A stretch of 18,878 nucleotides of DNA from the NCBI GenBank assembly GCA_013042025.1, contig JABDQY010000146.1:1-18878 (forward strand), in the 5' to 3' direction. Positions 1 through 7,040 of this stretch are shown one piece after another (within the stretch, counting starts at the first letter, position 1; each line of letters opens with the position of its first letter). Under the pieces are notes generated by a model. That model was not told the origin of the DNA, did no database searches, and worked only from the letters and a program-made list of their open reading frames with translations. The DNA comes from Bacteroidia bacterium. GTDB lineage: Bacteria > Bacteroidota > Bacteroidia > NS11-12g > UBA9320. The position numbers and the translations under genes are program-made.

Positions 1-90
1 ATTCATAAATCCTATATGAATAACCTGACGAATAAAGAAATGAGTCAGTTAAGTACATTATTAGAACAATTATTTAAAAACAAAAAATGA
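1..90 (+). CDS. 3' end of a probable MarR-family regulator (partial)
   Basis: This is the last 29 codons of a gene that begins outside the window, read in the frame of the TGA at 88-90. The visible tail contains NNLTNKEMSQLSTLLEQLF. It matches the usual C-terminal pattern of MarR regulators, where 'Lt-eE-xx-L-xx-LL-xKL' forms the last dimerisation helix. Its stop overlaps the pirin start as ATGA, so the two are translationally coupled. MarR-type regulators often sit beside pirin or OsmC genes and sense oxidants or phenolic compounds, so it may control the operon that follows. The DNA-binding part is not visible, so the family call rests on a short tail and on context. Confidence 0.5.
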   Translation: MHKSYMNNLTNKEMSQLSTLLEQLFKNKK

Positions 91-944
91 GAACAATTAA
101 AAACATAATACCAGCACAAAAAGTTAATATGGGGGGTCATTTATTGGATCAACCGCTTCCTGTTCAGCAACTTGATATGCTCGATCCTTTTCTCCTAATT
201 CACCATTGGAAAAATCACCTTCCTGGTGGACAACGTCCCCAAGAAGTTGGAGTTGGACCACATCCTCATCGAGGCTTCTCTCCTGTTACTTTTGTTTTCA
301 AAGGTTCGGTAGAACACAGAGACTCTCTTGGACAACATGCAGTGGTTCATGAAGGCGGAACACAATGGATGTTTGCTGGAAGAGGTATAACGCATAGTGA
401 GCGATTTCCGAAAGAACTAGTTGAAAAAGGAGGTGAATTGGAATTTATTCAATTCTGGGTAAATTCTCCGGCTGCCAATAAAATGGAGCAACCCTTTTAC
501 AAGCCAATTAGCAAGGAGGAAACTCCATTGGTAGAAGAAGATAAGAGTAAAATTTGGGTAGTTAGTGGAGAGTTTAAAGGAATAAAAGGTGCTGCTCCAA
601 CCTATTCTCCTCAATTATTACTTCGAGGTCATTTAGCTATCAACGGGAAGGTAGATATCCCCATTCCTAAAAGTTTTAATGCTCTAATATATGTCCTAGA
701 AGGATCTCTAAAAATTGATGGCAAATCTGTCATGACTAAAGATATGGCCGTATTAAATCTTGATGGCGAATCCATTAATTTGGAAGCAACAGCAGAAACC
801 ATCTACATTGTACTTAGTGGTGAACCTATTAATGAACCAGTTGCAAGCTATGGTCCGTTTGTGATGAACAACGAAACTCAGCTTATGGAGGCTGTGCGAG
901 ATTCTCAAATGGGTAAAATGGGAATACTTATTGAAGAGTTTTAA
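87..944 (+). CDS. Pirin family protein (bicupin metal-binding protein)
   Basis: A 285-residue protein of normal pirin length. The N-terminal cupin carries the pirin signature: HPHRGF at 59-64, EHRDSLG at 76-82 and QWMFAGRGITHSE at 93-105. The four expected metal ligands H59, H61, H103 and E105 are all present. The C-terminal cupin (about 160-285) is less conserved, as is usual. Pirins are cytosolic Fe-binding proteins; some have quercetin dioxygenase activity and others act as redox-dependent regulators. The sequence does not show which applies here. The ATG overlaps the stop of the preceding MarR-like gene (ATGA) and is preceded by an A-rich leader without a clear Shine-Dalgarno. An OsmC-like gene follows 60 bases later, which supports a role in oxidative or electrophile stress. 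Confidence 0.93.
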   Translation: MRTIKNIIPAQKVNMGGHLLDQPLPVQQLDMLDPFLLIHHWKNHLPGGQRPQEVGVGPHPHRGFSPVTFVFKGSVEHRDSLGQHAVVHEGGTQWMFAGRGITHSERFPKELVEKGGELEFIQFWVNSPAANKMEQPFYKPISKEETPLVEEDKSKIWVVSGEFKGIKGAAPTYSPQLLLRGHLAINGKVDIPIPKSFNALIYVLEGSLKIDGKSVMTKDMAVLNLDGESINLEATAETIYIVLSGEPINEPVASYGPFVMNNETQLMEAVRDSQMGKMGILIEEF

Positions 945-1004
945 CTTACATATATAACATAAGCTACATATTAATACCTAGAATCTTAATAAATTGCAAA
1001 ACAT

Positions 1005-1391
1005 ATGAAAAAGGTTACAGCACTATCGCAAAATCAATTTACAACCAAGGTATCTAATAATAAGCATGTAATAGTATCAGATGAACCTAAAGATATTGGT
1101 GGAAGTGATTTAGGACTTCGTCCCACTGAATTGCTACATGCATCTTTAGCAAGCTGCAGCTCAATTACGATGCGTATGTATGCAAACCGTAAGGAATGGG
1201 ATTTGGGAGAAATTCAAGTTGACGTTGAACGTATCGAAAACGATGGAGAAGAACCCTATCTCGACAAAAAAATAAAAATAGGAGGCTCCATGGATGATAA
1301 ACAATTGGAACGTCTAAAGTTCATTGCTAGCAAATGTCCCATTCATAAGCTTCTCTTAAAAGCTATAGACATTCGAACAGAAATTAACTAA
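1005..1391 (+). CDS. OsmC/Ohr family peroxiredoxin-like protein
   Basis: A 128-residue protein matching the small OsmC fold. The first reactive-cysteine segment is LLHASLASCSSITMRMYA with C51, and the second is ASKCPIHKLL with C111, the usual peroxidatic and resolving pair. The family reduces organic hydroperoxides in the cytosol using thiols. Without a phylogeny I cannot place it as Ohr, OsmC or the YhfA-like group; the short N-terminus and the CPIHKLL motif favour the generic OsmC/YhfA side. It follows pirin by 60 bases and precedes the Fer4_19 gene by 10 bases. I see no convincing promoter in the 60-base gap, so read-through from the pirin operon is likely. Confidence 0.92.
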   Translation: MKKVTALSQNQFTTKVSNNKHVIVSDEPKDIGGSDLGLRPTELLHASLASCSSITMRMYANRKEWDLGEIQVDVERIENDGEEPYLDKKIKIGGSMDDKQLERLKFIASKCPIHKLLLKAIDIRTEIN

Positions 1392-1401
1392 ATTTACCCC
1401 A

Positions 1402-1629
1402 ATGAGTGAAATTGTAAAACGATATAAAACTGACGATATAACCATTGTTTGGAAGCCTGCAAAATGTATACATGCCGGAGAATGTGTTAAGGCACTTCCT
1501 AATGTTTATAAACCAAGGGAGAAACCGTGGTTAACCCCAGAAAATGCAACAAAAGATGAACTAGTTGCTCAAATAGGTAAATGTCCAAGTGGTGCATTAT
1601 CCTATGAGCTACCGAATGAAAACAAATGA
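1402..1629 (+). CDS. Small Fer4_19-type (divergent mono-cluster) iron-sulfur protein, YjdI-like
   Basis: A 75-residue protein with the pattern CIHAGEC at 22-28, a KPW segment at 41-43 and CPSGAL at 61-66. This matches the divergent 4Fe-4S mono-cluster family (Fer4_19), typified by E. coli YjdI. It has only three cysteines (C22, C28, C61), as I recall for YjdI, so a fourth cluster ligand must be a non-cysteine such as H24, or the cluster is unusual. Its role is unknown; a small electron carrier or redox sensor is plausible. It lies 10 bases after the OsmC gene and its TGA overlaps the ATG of the next gene (ATGA), so it is part of the same operon. Family assignment is strong; function is open. 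Confidence 0.87.
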   Translation: MSEIVKRYKTDDITIVWKPAKCIHAGECVKALPNVYKPREKPWLTPENATKDELVAQIGKCPSGALSYELPNENK

Positions 1630-2342
1630 GTTTTCTAAAGGCGGAATGGAGAAAGCTGGCTCTAGCTAATTATATCATAGATCCTAAAATTCTCGAATCC
1701 TATGTTCCAGCAGGTACTGAATTGGACCTCTGGCAAAACAAATGCTATGTGAGTTTAGTCGGTTTCATGTTTAAAAACACTAAACTACTAGGTATTAAAG
1801 TTCCATTTCACATCAACTTTGAGGAAGTAAATCTTCGGTTCTATGTAAAACGGAAGGAAGGGAAAAATTGGAAACGTGGTGTGGTATTTATCAAAGAAAT
1901 TGTTCCCAAACCGGCTTTAACTTTTGTAGCTAACACCGTTTACAAGGAAAATTACGAGACTATGCCTATGAAACATCTTTGGTTTGAAAGTGTAGATTAT
2001 AGAAATGTGAGCTACCAATGGAAGTCGAAATCTCAATGGAATTCATTCGATATAAAAGCTGCTTACGATTCAGAACCCATTGAGAAGGGAAGTGAAACAG
2101 AGTTTATAACAGAACACTATTGGGGATATGCTAAAATCAATAAAAGCAAATCAGTTGAATATGAAGTAACTCATCCTACTTGGGAGACCTATCCCGTAAA
2201 ATCATTTGAAATTAAGGTTGATTTTACTGAAGTGTATGGAGCAAACTTTGCATTTTTAGACAATCAAGCACCTCACAGCGTAATGTTGGCAGAAGGATCT
2301 GAAATAACTGTTGAATCAAAAAGAAACATAACTATCTCCTAA
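1626..2342 (+). CDS. YqjF/DUF2071 family protein
   Basis: A 238-residue protein with the DUF2071 (YqjF, COG3361) hallmark near the N-terminus: VGFMFKNTKLLGIKVP followed by FHINFEEVNLRFYV at about 61-74. A later segment, HYWGYAKI, also fits the family. There is no signal peptide or membrane segment, so it is probably cytosolic. The molecular function is not established; yqjF of some bacteria responds to aromatic or nitroaromatic compounds, which would suit an operon with a MarR regulator, pirin and OsmC. Its ATG overlaps the Fer4_19 stop by four bases (ATGA). It is probably the last gene of the operon, because a new promoter candidate appears in the 75-base gap that follows. Confidence 0.85.
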   Translation: MSFLKAEWRKLALANYIIDPKILESYVPAGTELDLWQNKCYVSLVGFMFKNTKLLGIKVPFHINFEEVNLRFYVKRKEGKNWKRGVVFIKEIVPKPALTFVANTVYKENYETMPMKHLWFESVDYRNVSYQWKSKSQWNSFDIKAAYDSEPIEKGSETEFITEHYWGYAKINKSKSVEYEVTHPTWETYPVKSFEIKVDFTEVYGANFAFLDNQAPHSVMLAEGSEITVESKRNITIS

Positions 2343-2417
2343 TATCAGCCCAACTTCTGACATTACTCACTTCTCTCTATAATTCAAAGTTTAACCTTGC
2401 ACCCATAATTATAGCAT
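2343..2417 (+). promoter_or_regulatory. Intergenic gap with a weak -7 candidate for the PLP decarboxylase
   Basis: This 75-base gap contains TAACCTTG at 2392-2399, one mismatch from the Bacteroidota -7 consensus TAnnTTTG, 18 bases before the ATG at 2418. No convincing -33 TTG stands at the expected distance, and I see no hairpin terminator after the YqjF gene. Promoter status is therefore tentative. Confidence 0.25.
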
Positions 2418-3641
2418 ATGTATACTTACTGGAAGAAAAAATCCCACGATGAGATTAAGCAACGTGTATTTGCAGCTTTAAGAGAAAACATTAATTATAA
2501 CAATCAAAATGTTTTGGGTATTCCAGCATCATATTTAGACAATAAGGTATTTAACCAAGATGATTCATTCTTGCAAAATGCTCCATTTATAACAACCCTT
2601 ATTAAAAATCCTAACCACATTGGTTGTCATACTCTTGGAAATTCAGAGCACTATTTTAAAGGGACGCAAGAAATTGAAAAGGAACTAATTGAAATATGTG
2701 CAGTTGACATTTTAAATGGAGAACCGAACAAACAAGACGGATATGTTGCGTCTGGCGGAACAGAAGCTAACATACAAGCCATTTGGATCTACCGCAATTA
2801 TTTTGAAAATGAGTTCAATGCTAAAAGGGAAGAAATTGCCATTCTTTGCAGCGAAGACAGCCATTATTCTATGGATAAAGCCTCCAATCTTTTAGGAATT
2901 GATATCTATAAGGTAAATGTTAATCAAGAAAATAGAGAACTAAGCAATGAAGTAGTTAAATCTGCCCTTGACGCTGCCAAAAAAGACGGCAAAAAGTACT
3001 TTGCAGTTATTGTTAATATGATGACCACAATGTATGGCTCCATCGATAATATTGATTTTTATATTGAAGAATTGGAAAAATCCGGCTGTCAATTCAAGAT
3101 ACATATCGATGGTGCTTATGGAGGCTTCTATTATCCTTTTACTAAAAACAAAGGCAAACTAACTTTTCAGAATAAGCATATTACTTCTTTTACGCTAGAT
3201 GCACATAAAATGGCTCAAGCTCCTTATGGCACTGGTATATTCTTGATTCGGAAAGGATACATTGAACATGCAAATACAAAGGCAAGCTACGTAGAAGGAG
3301 AAGATTTCACCCTTATTGGAAGTAGGTCGGGAGCTAATGCAATTGCTGTGTGGATGATATTATGTATGAATGGACCATTTGGATGGCAAGAGAAGGTATT
3401 TATCTTGCAGCGTAGAAGTGAATGGCTAAGTGTTCAACTTCGAGATTTAGGTATAGCATTCTATAATCATGCAATGTCAAATATTATAACCTTAAAAAGC
3501 GAGCATGTATCACCAAAAATTGCAAGTAATTTTGGTTTAGTTCCAGACAACCATGAAAAGCCAAATTGGTATAAGATTGTGCTAATGGATCATGTAACTA
3601 TTGAGAAGTTAATGCCTCTGCTCGATGCACTAAAATCCTAA
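2418..3641 (+). CDS. PLP-dependent group II decarboxylase family protein (substrate unknown)
   Basis: A 407-residue fold-type I PLP enzyme of the histidine/glutamate/tyrosine decarboxylase family. Visible landmarks are the phosphate-binding segment GYVASGGTEANIQA (109-121), H149 in EDSHYS (ring stacking), HIDGAYGGF with D231 (pyridine nitrogen), the SxxxDxHKM segment with Schiff-base K264, and SRSG at 302-305. All catalytic positions are intact. The segment NSEHYFKGTQEIEKELIEICA resembles the short archaeal MfnA and histidine decarboxylase types rather than long eukaryotic enzymes. Likely substrates are aspartate, glutamate, histidine or an aromatic amino acid, but the sequence does not decide. 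It stands alone between two operons, and its TAA overlaps the oppositely oriented kinase stop (CTAA), leaving no room for a terminator. Confidence 0.88.
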   Translation: MYTYWKKKSHDEIKQRVFAALRENINYNNQNVLGIPASYLDNKVFNQDDSFLQNAPFITTLIKNPNHIGCHTLGNSEHYFKGTQEIEKELIEICAVDILNGEPNKQDGYVASGGTEANIQAIWIYRNYFENEFNAKREEIAILCSEDSHYSMDKASNLLGIDIYKVNVNQENRELSNEVVKSALDAAKKDGKKYFAVIVNMMTTMYGSIDNIDFYIEELEKSGCQFKIHIDGAYGGFYYPFTKNKGKLTFQNKHITSFTLDAHKMAQAPYGTGIFLIRKGYIEHANTKASYVEGEDFTLIGSRSGANAIAVWMILCMNGPFGWQEKVFILQRRSEWLSVQLRDLGIAFYNHAMSNIITLKSEHVSPKIASNFGLVPDNHEKPNWYKIVLMDHVTIEKLMPLLDALKS

Positions 3642-4672
3642 CCTTTCCTTAAAGTAAAACCAAAGGTGCTTCCTTTTCCCACTTCACTTCTAACATTAAT
3701 GGTTTGTTTGTGGCTTTCTATAATGTGCTTAACAATAGACAAACCCAATCCCGAGCCTCCTAACTCCCTACTTCTGCCTAAATCTGTTCGGTAAAAACGT
3801 TCAAACAATCGAGGTAGATGTTCCTCAGCAATTCCTTCACCGTCGTCCGATACTTCAATCAAGATATTTTTATCGAGATCATAAAATCCAACATTAACAT
3901 GTCCATCTTCTTTACCATATTTGATGGCATTTACGATTAGATTTACTAGAACCCGTTCAATTCTGTGCTTGTCTGCATTTACTACAAACGACTTTGAAGC
4001 ATCCTTCTTAAACCCTAGTGTAATTTTCTTATTCTTAGCCAATTGTTCTACCATCTCAAAGACCTCATTTACCTGATCAGCAATATTGTAGTTTTGAAAG
4101 ACCAGATGTATTTCTTTACTTTCATATTCGGATATGGCTGTTAAATCGGAAACAAGCTCGGCCAATCTATCAACTCCTTTACCTGCTTTTTTAAGGAATA
4201 CACGATTCACTTTTTTATCTTCCAAGGCACCATCTAGTAAAGTATGAACGTATCCCTGAATACTTTGAATTGGTGTTTTTAGTTCGTGCGAAACATTTCC
4301 TAGAAATTCCCTTCTAAAATCTGCCTGTTCTTTGAGTAAGTTTACTTCTTTTTGATTTTCACGCATCCATTCCATCACTTCTTTGCTTACCTCAGCAATG
4401 GGATCTTTACTTCCATCACCTAGCTTTTTTCTAAGTTTTGGATTCTGTGTTTTAAATCGATAAATGTTCTTGTAAATAAGTTTTATCTTCTTGTAAATAA
4501 AGCGTTGTAAGAGAAAATTAAACAGGAAAAAGCTAATCCCAAATACAACAATTAGATTTACTAAACTAGACTGCCAATCTTGGGTAAAAAGAAATACAAT
4601 AATGCTTGAAATAAATGCAACAACAAGTGAAGATATTGATGCTATGGATCCTGGACTTGGATTATTTCTCAC
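3638..4672 (-). CDS. PhoR-like sensor histidine kinase
   Basis: A 344-residue membrane histidine kinase. Two transmembrane helices (about 11-31 and 37-57) are separated by only about five residues, so there is almost no periplasmic sensor. The dimerisation/phosphoacceptor domain has SHELKTP with H129. The ATPase domain has the N box around NLIVNAIKYG (N248), the G1 box DDGEGI (276-281), the F region LFERFYR and the G2 box GGSGLGLSI (305-313). It starts with GTG, supported by a GTGA overlap with the upstream response-regulator stop, so the two form a coupled pair. With so small an external loop it probably senses through the membrane or a partner, as in PhoR. Phosphate control is possible but unproven, since no pst or pho gene is visible here. 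Confidence 0.92.
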   Translation of the reverse strand: MRNNPSPGSIASISSLVVAFISSIIVFLFTQDWQSSLVNLIVVFGISFFLFNFLLQRFIYKKIKLIYKNIYRFKTQNPKLRKKLGDGSKDPIAEVSKEVMEWMRENQKEVNLLKEQADFRREFLGNVSHELKTPIQSIQGYVHTLLDGALEDKKVNRVFLKKAGKGVDRLAELVSDLTAISEYESKEIHLVFQNYNIADQVNEVFEMVEQLAKNKKITLGFKKDASKSFVVNADKHRIERVLVNLIVNAIKYGKEDGHVNVGFYDLDKNILIEVSDDGEGIAEEHLPRLFERFYRTDLGRSRELGGSGLGLSIVKHIIESHKQTINVRSEVGKGSTFGFTLRKG

Positions 4673-5337
4673 CCTTCAAATTTATAGCCAACTCCCTTAA
4701 TAGTTTTAATTTTTTCTTCACCAATCTTTTCTCTAATCTTTCGTATGTGCACATCGATGGTTCTATCTACAACAAAAACATCCGTTCCCCATACTTTGTT
4801 TAAGATAGATTCACGTGTGAAAACCTTTTTCGGTTTAGAAGCAAGTAGATAAAGCAATTCAAATTCTTTTTTAGGCAACACCAAGTTATGTCCTCCAACC
4901 GTTACAGTAAACGTGTTTCTATTTACCACTAAATCCCCAACACTTATTTCATCAATTTCTTCTGCTTTAACTCTTCCAAGAATCGCTTTTATGCGGCTAA
5001 CTAATATACGTGGTTTGATAGGTTTTGTAATGTAATCATCTGCTCCTACGTCAAAACCAGCTAACTCAGAATATTCTTCATCTCTTGCAGTCAGAAATGC
5101 AACAAACACATCCTTAAGAGCATCAATAGACTTAATTTGACGACACGCCTCAATACCATCCATTTTTGGCATCATGATGTCCATCAAGATAAGATCAGGT
5201 TTCTTGTCTTTCGCTTTTTCGATAGCTTCTTGACCATCAAAAGCACTATAACATTTAAAACCCTCTTTTTCTAGGTTATACCTAACAAGATCAACAATGT
5301 CTTTTTCGTCGTCTACTATTAATACTTTCTGTGCCAT
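4669..5337 (-). CDS. OmpR/PhoB-family response regulator
   Basis: A 222-residue two-domain regulator. The receiver (1-120) has the acidic pair D9/D10, phosphoacceptor D53 in LILMDIMMPKMDG, T83 in FLTARDE and K105 in DYITKPI. The C-terminal winged helix (about 128-222) has the recognition region around DRTIDVHIRKIREKIG and ends in IKGVGYKFEG, standard for the OmpR/PhoB class. It is the first gene of a two-gene operon with the PhoR-like kinase, overlapping by GTGA. The upstream gap has a perfect -7 element (TAACTTTG on the minus strand) overlapped by an 11-bp-period direct repeat GTTAAG, the arrangement this class binds, which suggests autoregulation. The target genes are unknown. Confidence 0.94.
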   Translation of the reverse strand: MAQKVLIVDDEKDIVDLVRYNLEKEGFKCYSAFDGQEAIEKAKDKKPDLILMDIMMPKMDGIEACRQIKSIDALKDVFVAFLTARDEEYSELAGFDVGADDYITKPIKPRILVSRIKAILGRVKAEEIDEISVGDLVVNRNTFTVTVGGHNLVLPKKEFELLYLLASKPKKVFTRESILNKVWGTDVFVVDRTIDVHIRKIREKIGEEKIKTIKGVGYKFEG

Positions 5338-5361
5338 TACTTCAAAACAAATTTCATATAA

Positions 5362-5378
5362 CTTTCAGTCTTTGAAAG
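5362..5378. repeat. Inverted repeat in the leader of the PhoB-like gene
   Basis: CTTTCA (5362-5367) and TGAAAG (5373-5378) are perfect inverted arms around a five-base spacer. A further AAC/GTT match flanks them if one base is bulged. The element sits just downstream of the -7 candidate at 5383-5390, near the expected transcription start and the leader RNA. It could be an operator or a small leader hairpin. It is too short, with no U tract, to be a strong terminator for the upstream lipoprotein gene. Confidence 0.3.
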
Positions 5379-5382
5379 GTTC

Positions 5383-5403
5383 CAAAGTTAAGAGATTGTT
5401 AAG
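5383..5403 (-). promoter_or_regulatory. Promoter candidate of the PhoB-like gene with 11-bp direct repeat operator
   Basis: On the minus strand TAACTTTG (plus-strand CAAAGTTA, 5383-5390) matches the Bacteroidota -7 consensus TAnnTTTG exactly and lies 46 bases before the start codon. The plus strand shows GTTAAG at 5387-5392 and again at 5398-5403, a direct repeat with a period of exactly 11 bp that overlaps the -7 box. OmpR/PhoB-family dimers typically bind direct repeats with this spacing. The nearest upstream TTG is about 26 bases away, beyond the usual 17-23, so the -33 is weak. Binding by the adjacent regulator is an inference. Confidence 0.4.
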
Positions 5404-5419
5404 TTTACCCTTTCTTCAA

Positions 5420-5845
5420 CTAGTTATTGCCTCTTGTAGCGAGATAAACTGTGGTTAAGATAATCTCATCATTTAGATTAGATGTAGCTTTTTCAACATA
5501 GGAGGTGTCTGAAATTTCAGTAATTGTGCACGTTTTTACAAGGCTATCTAAATCGTGCGGCAAGCTAATCTCTTTAGGATTATTGTTCACTTGATCAAAG
5601 GTGAGTTCATACATACTATCATTCAACCAATTCATCCTAAACTGAACTTCTAACTGATGCATCTTCAGATATTCCAGTTGAATGGAATCGTAACGTTTAA
5701 TTAAGAATTTCCCAAAAAGTGAATCGGTATAATAAAACTTACCTGTTTGCCAAATTGCATTAGCATTGACTTCTTCGTTTGGTTCATTTGAACATGAAGC
5801 TAATACGAGTAAAAAGCTAAAAAGAAAGGCGAACTGATTCCGCAT
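5420..5845 (-). CDS. Small lipoprotein, possibly of the family often mislabelled 'DNA topoisomerase IV'
   Basis: A 141-residue protein with a lipoprotein signal peptide: MRNQ, a hydrophobic stretch, then lipobox LASC with C18 as the predicted lipidated residue. Acidic and Asn-rich residues follow (SNEPNEEVNAN). The mature part has the order TGKFYY, KRYDSIQLEY, MNWLNDSMYELTF and EIILTTVYLA. This recalls small Bacteroidota lipoproteins with 'TGxFxF ... RxDSxQxE ... WxNDxxYxL', which databases often mislabel as topoisomerase IV; I recall that from memory and have not checked it. No enzymatic motif is visible and the function is unknown. It begins 12 bases after the TlpA-like gene and is probably co-transcribed with it, so it may act in the periplasm or at the outer membrane. 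Confidence 0.75.
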   Translation of the reverse strand: MRNQFAFLFSFLLVLASCSNEPNEEVNANAIWQTGKFYYTDSLFGKFLIKRYDSIQLEYLKMHQLEVQFRMNWLNDSMYELTFDQVNNNPKEISLPHDLDSLVKTCTITEISDTSYVEKATSNLNDEIILTTVYLATRGNN

Positions 5846-5857
5846 GCAATCTATAGA

Positions 5858-6997
5858 CTAATTAAGCAACTGCTCTAGTAAAGGTTCTAGTTGCTTACTT
5901 CGAAGACCCGATTTGATAATTCTACCTTCTTCATCAAGCAAGAAAGTTTGTGGAATAGAACTTACTTGGTAAGGAACCTTTGCTGCACAGTTCCACCCTT
6001 GTAGGTCACTTACATGCTTCCATGTTAAACCATCCTTTTGAATGGCTCCTAGCCACTGATTTCTATCCTTATCAAATGAAACTCCGTAAATTTCAAATCC
6101 TTTATCTTTATATTTCTCATAGATAGCTTTCACGTGAGGGTTCTCTTTTCTGCAAGGTCCACACCAACTAGCCCAAAAATCTATAAGTACCACCTTACCT
6201 CTTAAAGAAGACAAGGCTAACATTTCGCCTTCAGGAGTCATCATCTCTATTTCTGGTGCTAACGCTCCTTCTACCAAAGGTCCAAGACTTTGTGACATTT
6301 GAACCAGATTCTTCGTATAACTTGACTCTGGAAGTTCATTTTGCATTTTTTCTGCACCAACTAGTACCATTTTAGGAACTGGTTTTTGAAACAAATATTT
6401 TATTGCGAAGTAGGTTGCAGGGGATGCGGGTTCTGTAGCAATGAAATTTTGAATTTTAGTACTACGTGACGCTATTAAGTCGGAATATCGTTTTGTTGTA
6501 TTCTGGCGTACATCTTCAGTTACAGTTGCTGGGTCTAGCTTTGCAACTTCAGCATTAAATGCCAACATCTCTTTATCGAACGATGTATAAATGATATGCA
6601 ATTTTTGCATTGATTCATTGTATTTACCTCCTGTCATGCTCACATCAAAGACTTGATTTTTTGTAATCATCATATTCACCTTAGCCCCTTTTTCCAAAAT
6701 AATTGGGACACCTGGAGGCTGCGAAGAACCAAAAGTTAGGTAGTACAATATGCTTTCATCTCCTTCTTCACCTGTAAATTCAAATTCACCTACTTTATTC
6801 ACATATGCACTGTCTTGAATATCTAACGCAGCATCGGTCACCTTACTTAAGATAACAAGTGTATTTTCTTCTAGATTAGAATTTGCTGAAATAGTAAACC
6901 CCTTTGCTTCTGCAGCTTGATTTGCAGCATTAACAACCATTCCCATCGATAATAGTATAATCATCGTAAGGGTTGCTGCTCTCTTTTGTACTTTCAT
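5858..6997 (-). CDS. TlpA-like thiol-disulfide oxidoreductase with N-terminal DUF4369
   Basis: I chose the ATG at 6997 (379 residues, MKVQKRAATLTM...). An in-frame GTG at 7012 would add five residues, but the basic KVQKR followed by a hydrophobic run is a better signal-peptide start; cleavage is likely near VNA-ANQ. The N-terminal half fits DUF4369, common in Bacteroidota thioredoxin-like proteins. The C-terminal domain (about 245-379) has VVLIDFWASWCGPCRKE with active-site CGPC, and SIPQTFLLDEEG with the cis-proline. It is therefore probably an exported reducing thioredoxin of the TlpA/ResA type. An extra cysteine in GWNCAAK lies near the active-site half. It begins 28-43 bases after gatB depending on the start, and a lipoprotein gene follows. 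Its substrates are unknown. Confidence 0.88.
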   Translation of the reverse strand: MKVQKRAATLTMIILLSMGMVVNAANQAAEAKGFTISANSNLEENTLVILSKVTDAALDIQDSAYVNKVGEFEFTGEEGDESILYYLTFGSSQPPGVPIILEKGAKVNMMITKNQVFDVSMTGGKYNESMQKLHIIYTSFDKEMLAFNAEVAKLDPATVTEDVRQNTTKRYSDLIASRSTKIQNFIATEPASPATYFAIKYLFQKPVPKMVLVGAEKMQNELPESSYTKNLVQMSQSLGPLVEGALAPEIEMMTPEGEMLALSSLRGKVVLIDFWASWCGPCRKENPHVKAIYEKYKDKGFEIYGVSFDKDRNQWLGAIQKDGLTWKHVSDLQGWNCAAKVPYQVSSIPQTFLLDEEGRIIKSGLRSKQLEPLLEQLLN

Positions 6998-7040
6998 ATA
7001 TTTAATATTCACCTTAGTAAAGCAAATGCTATACCATTCT

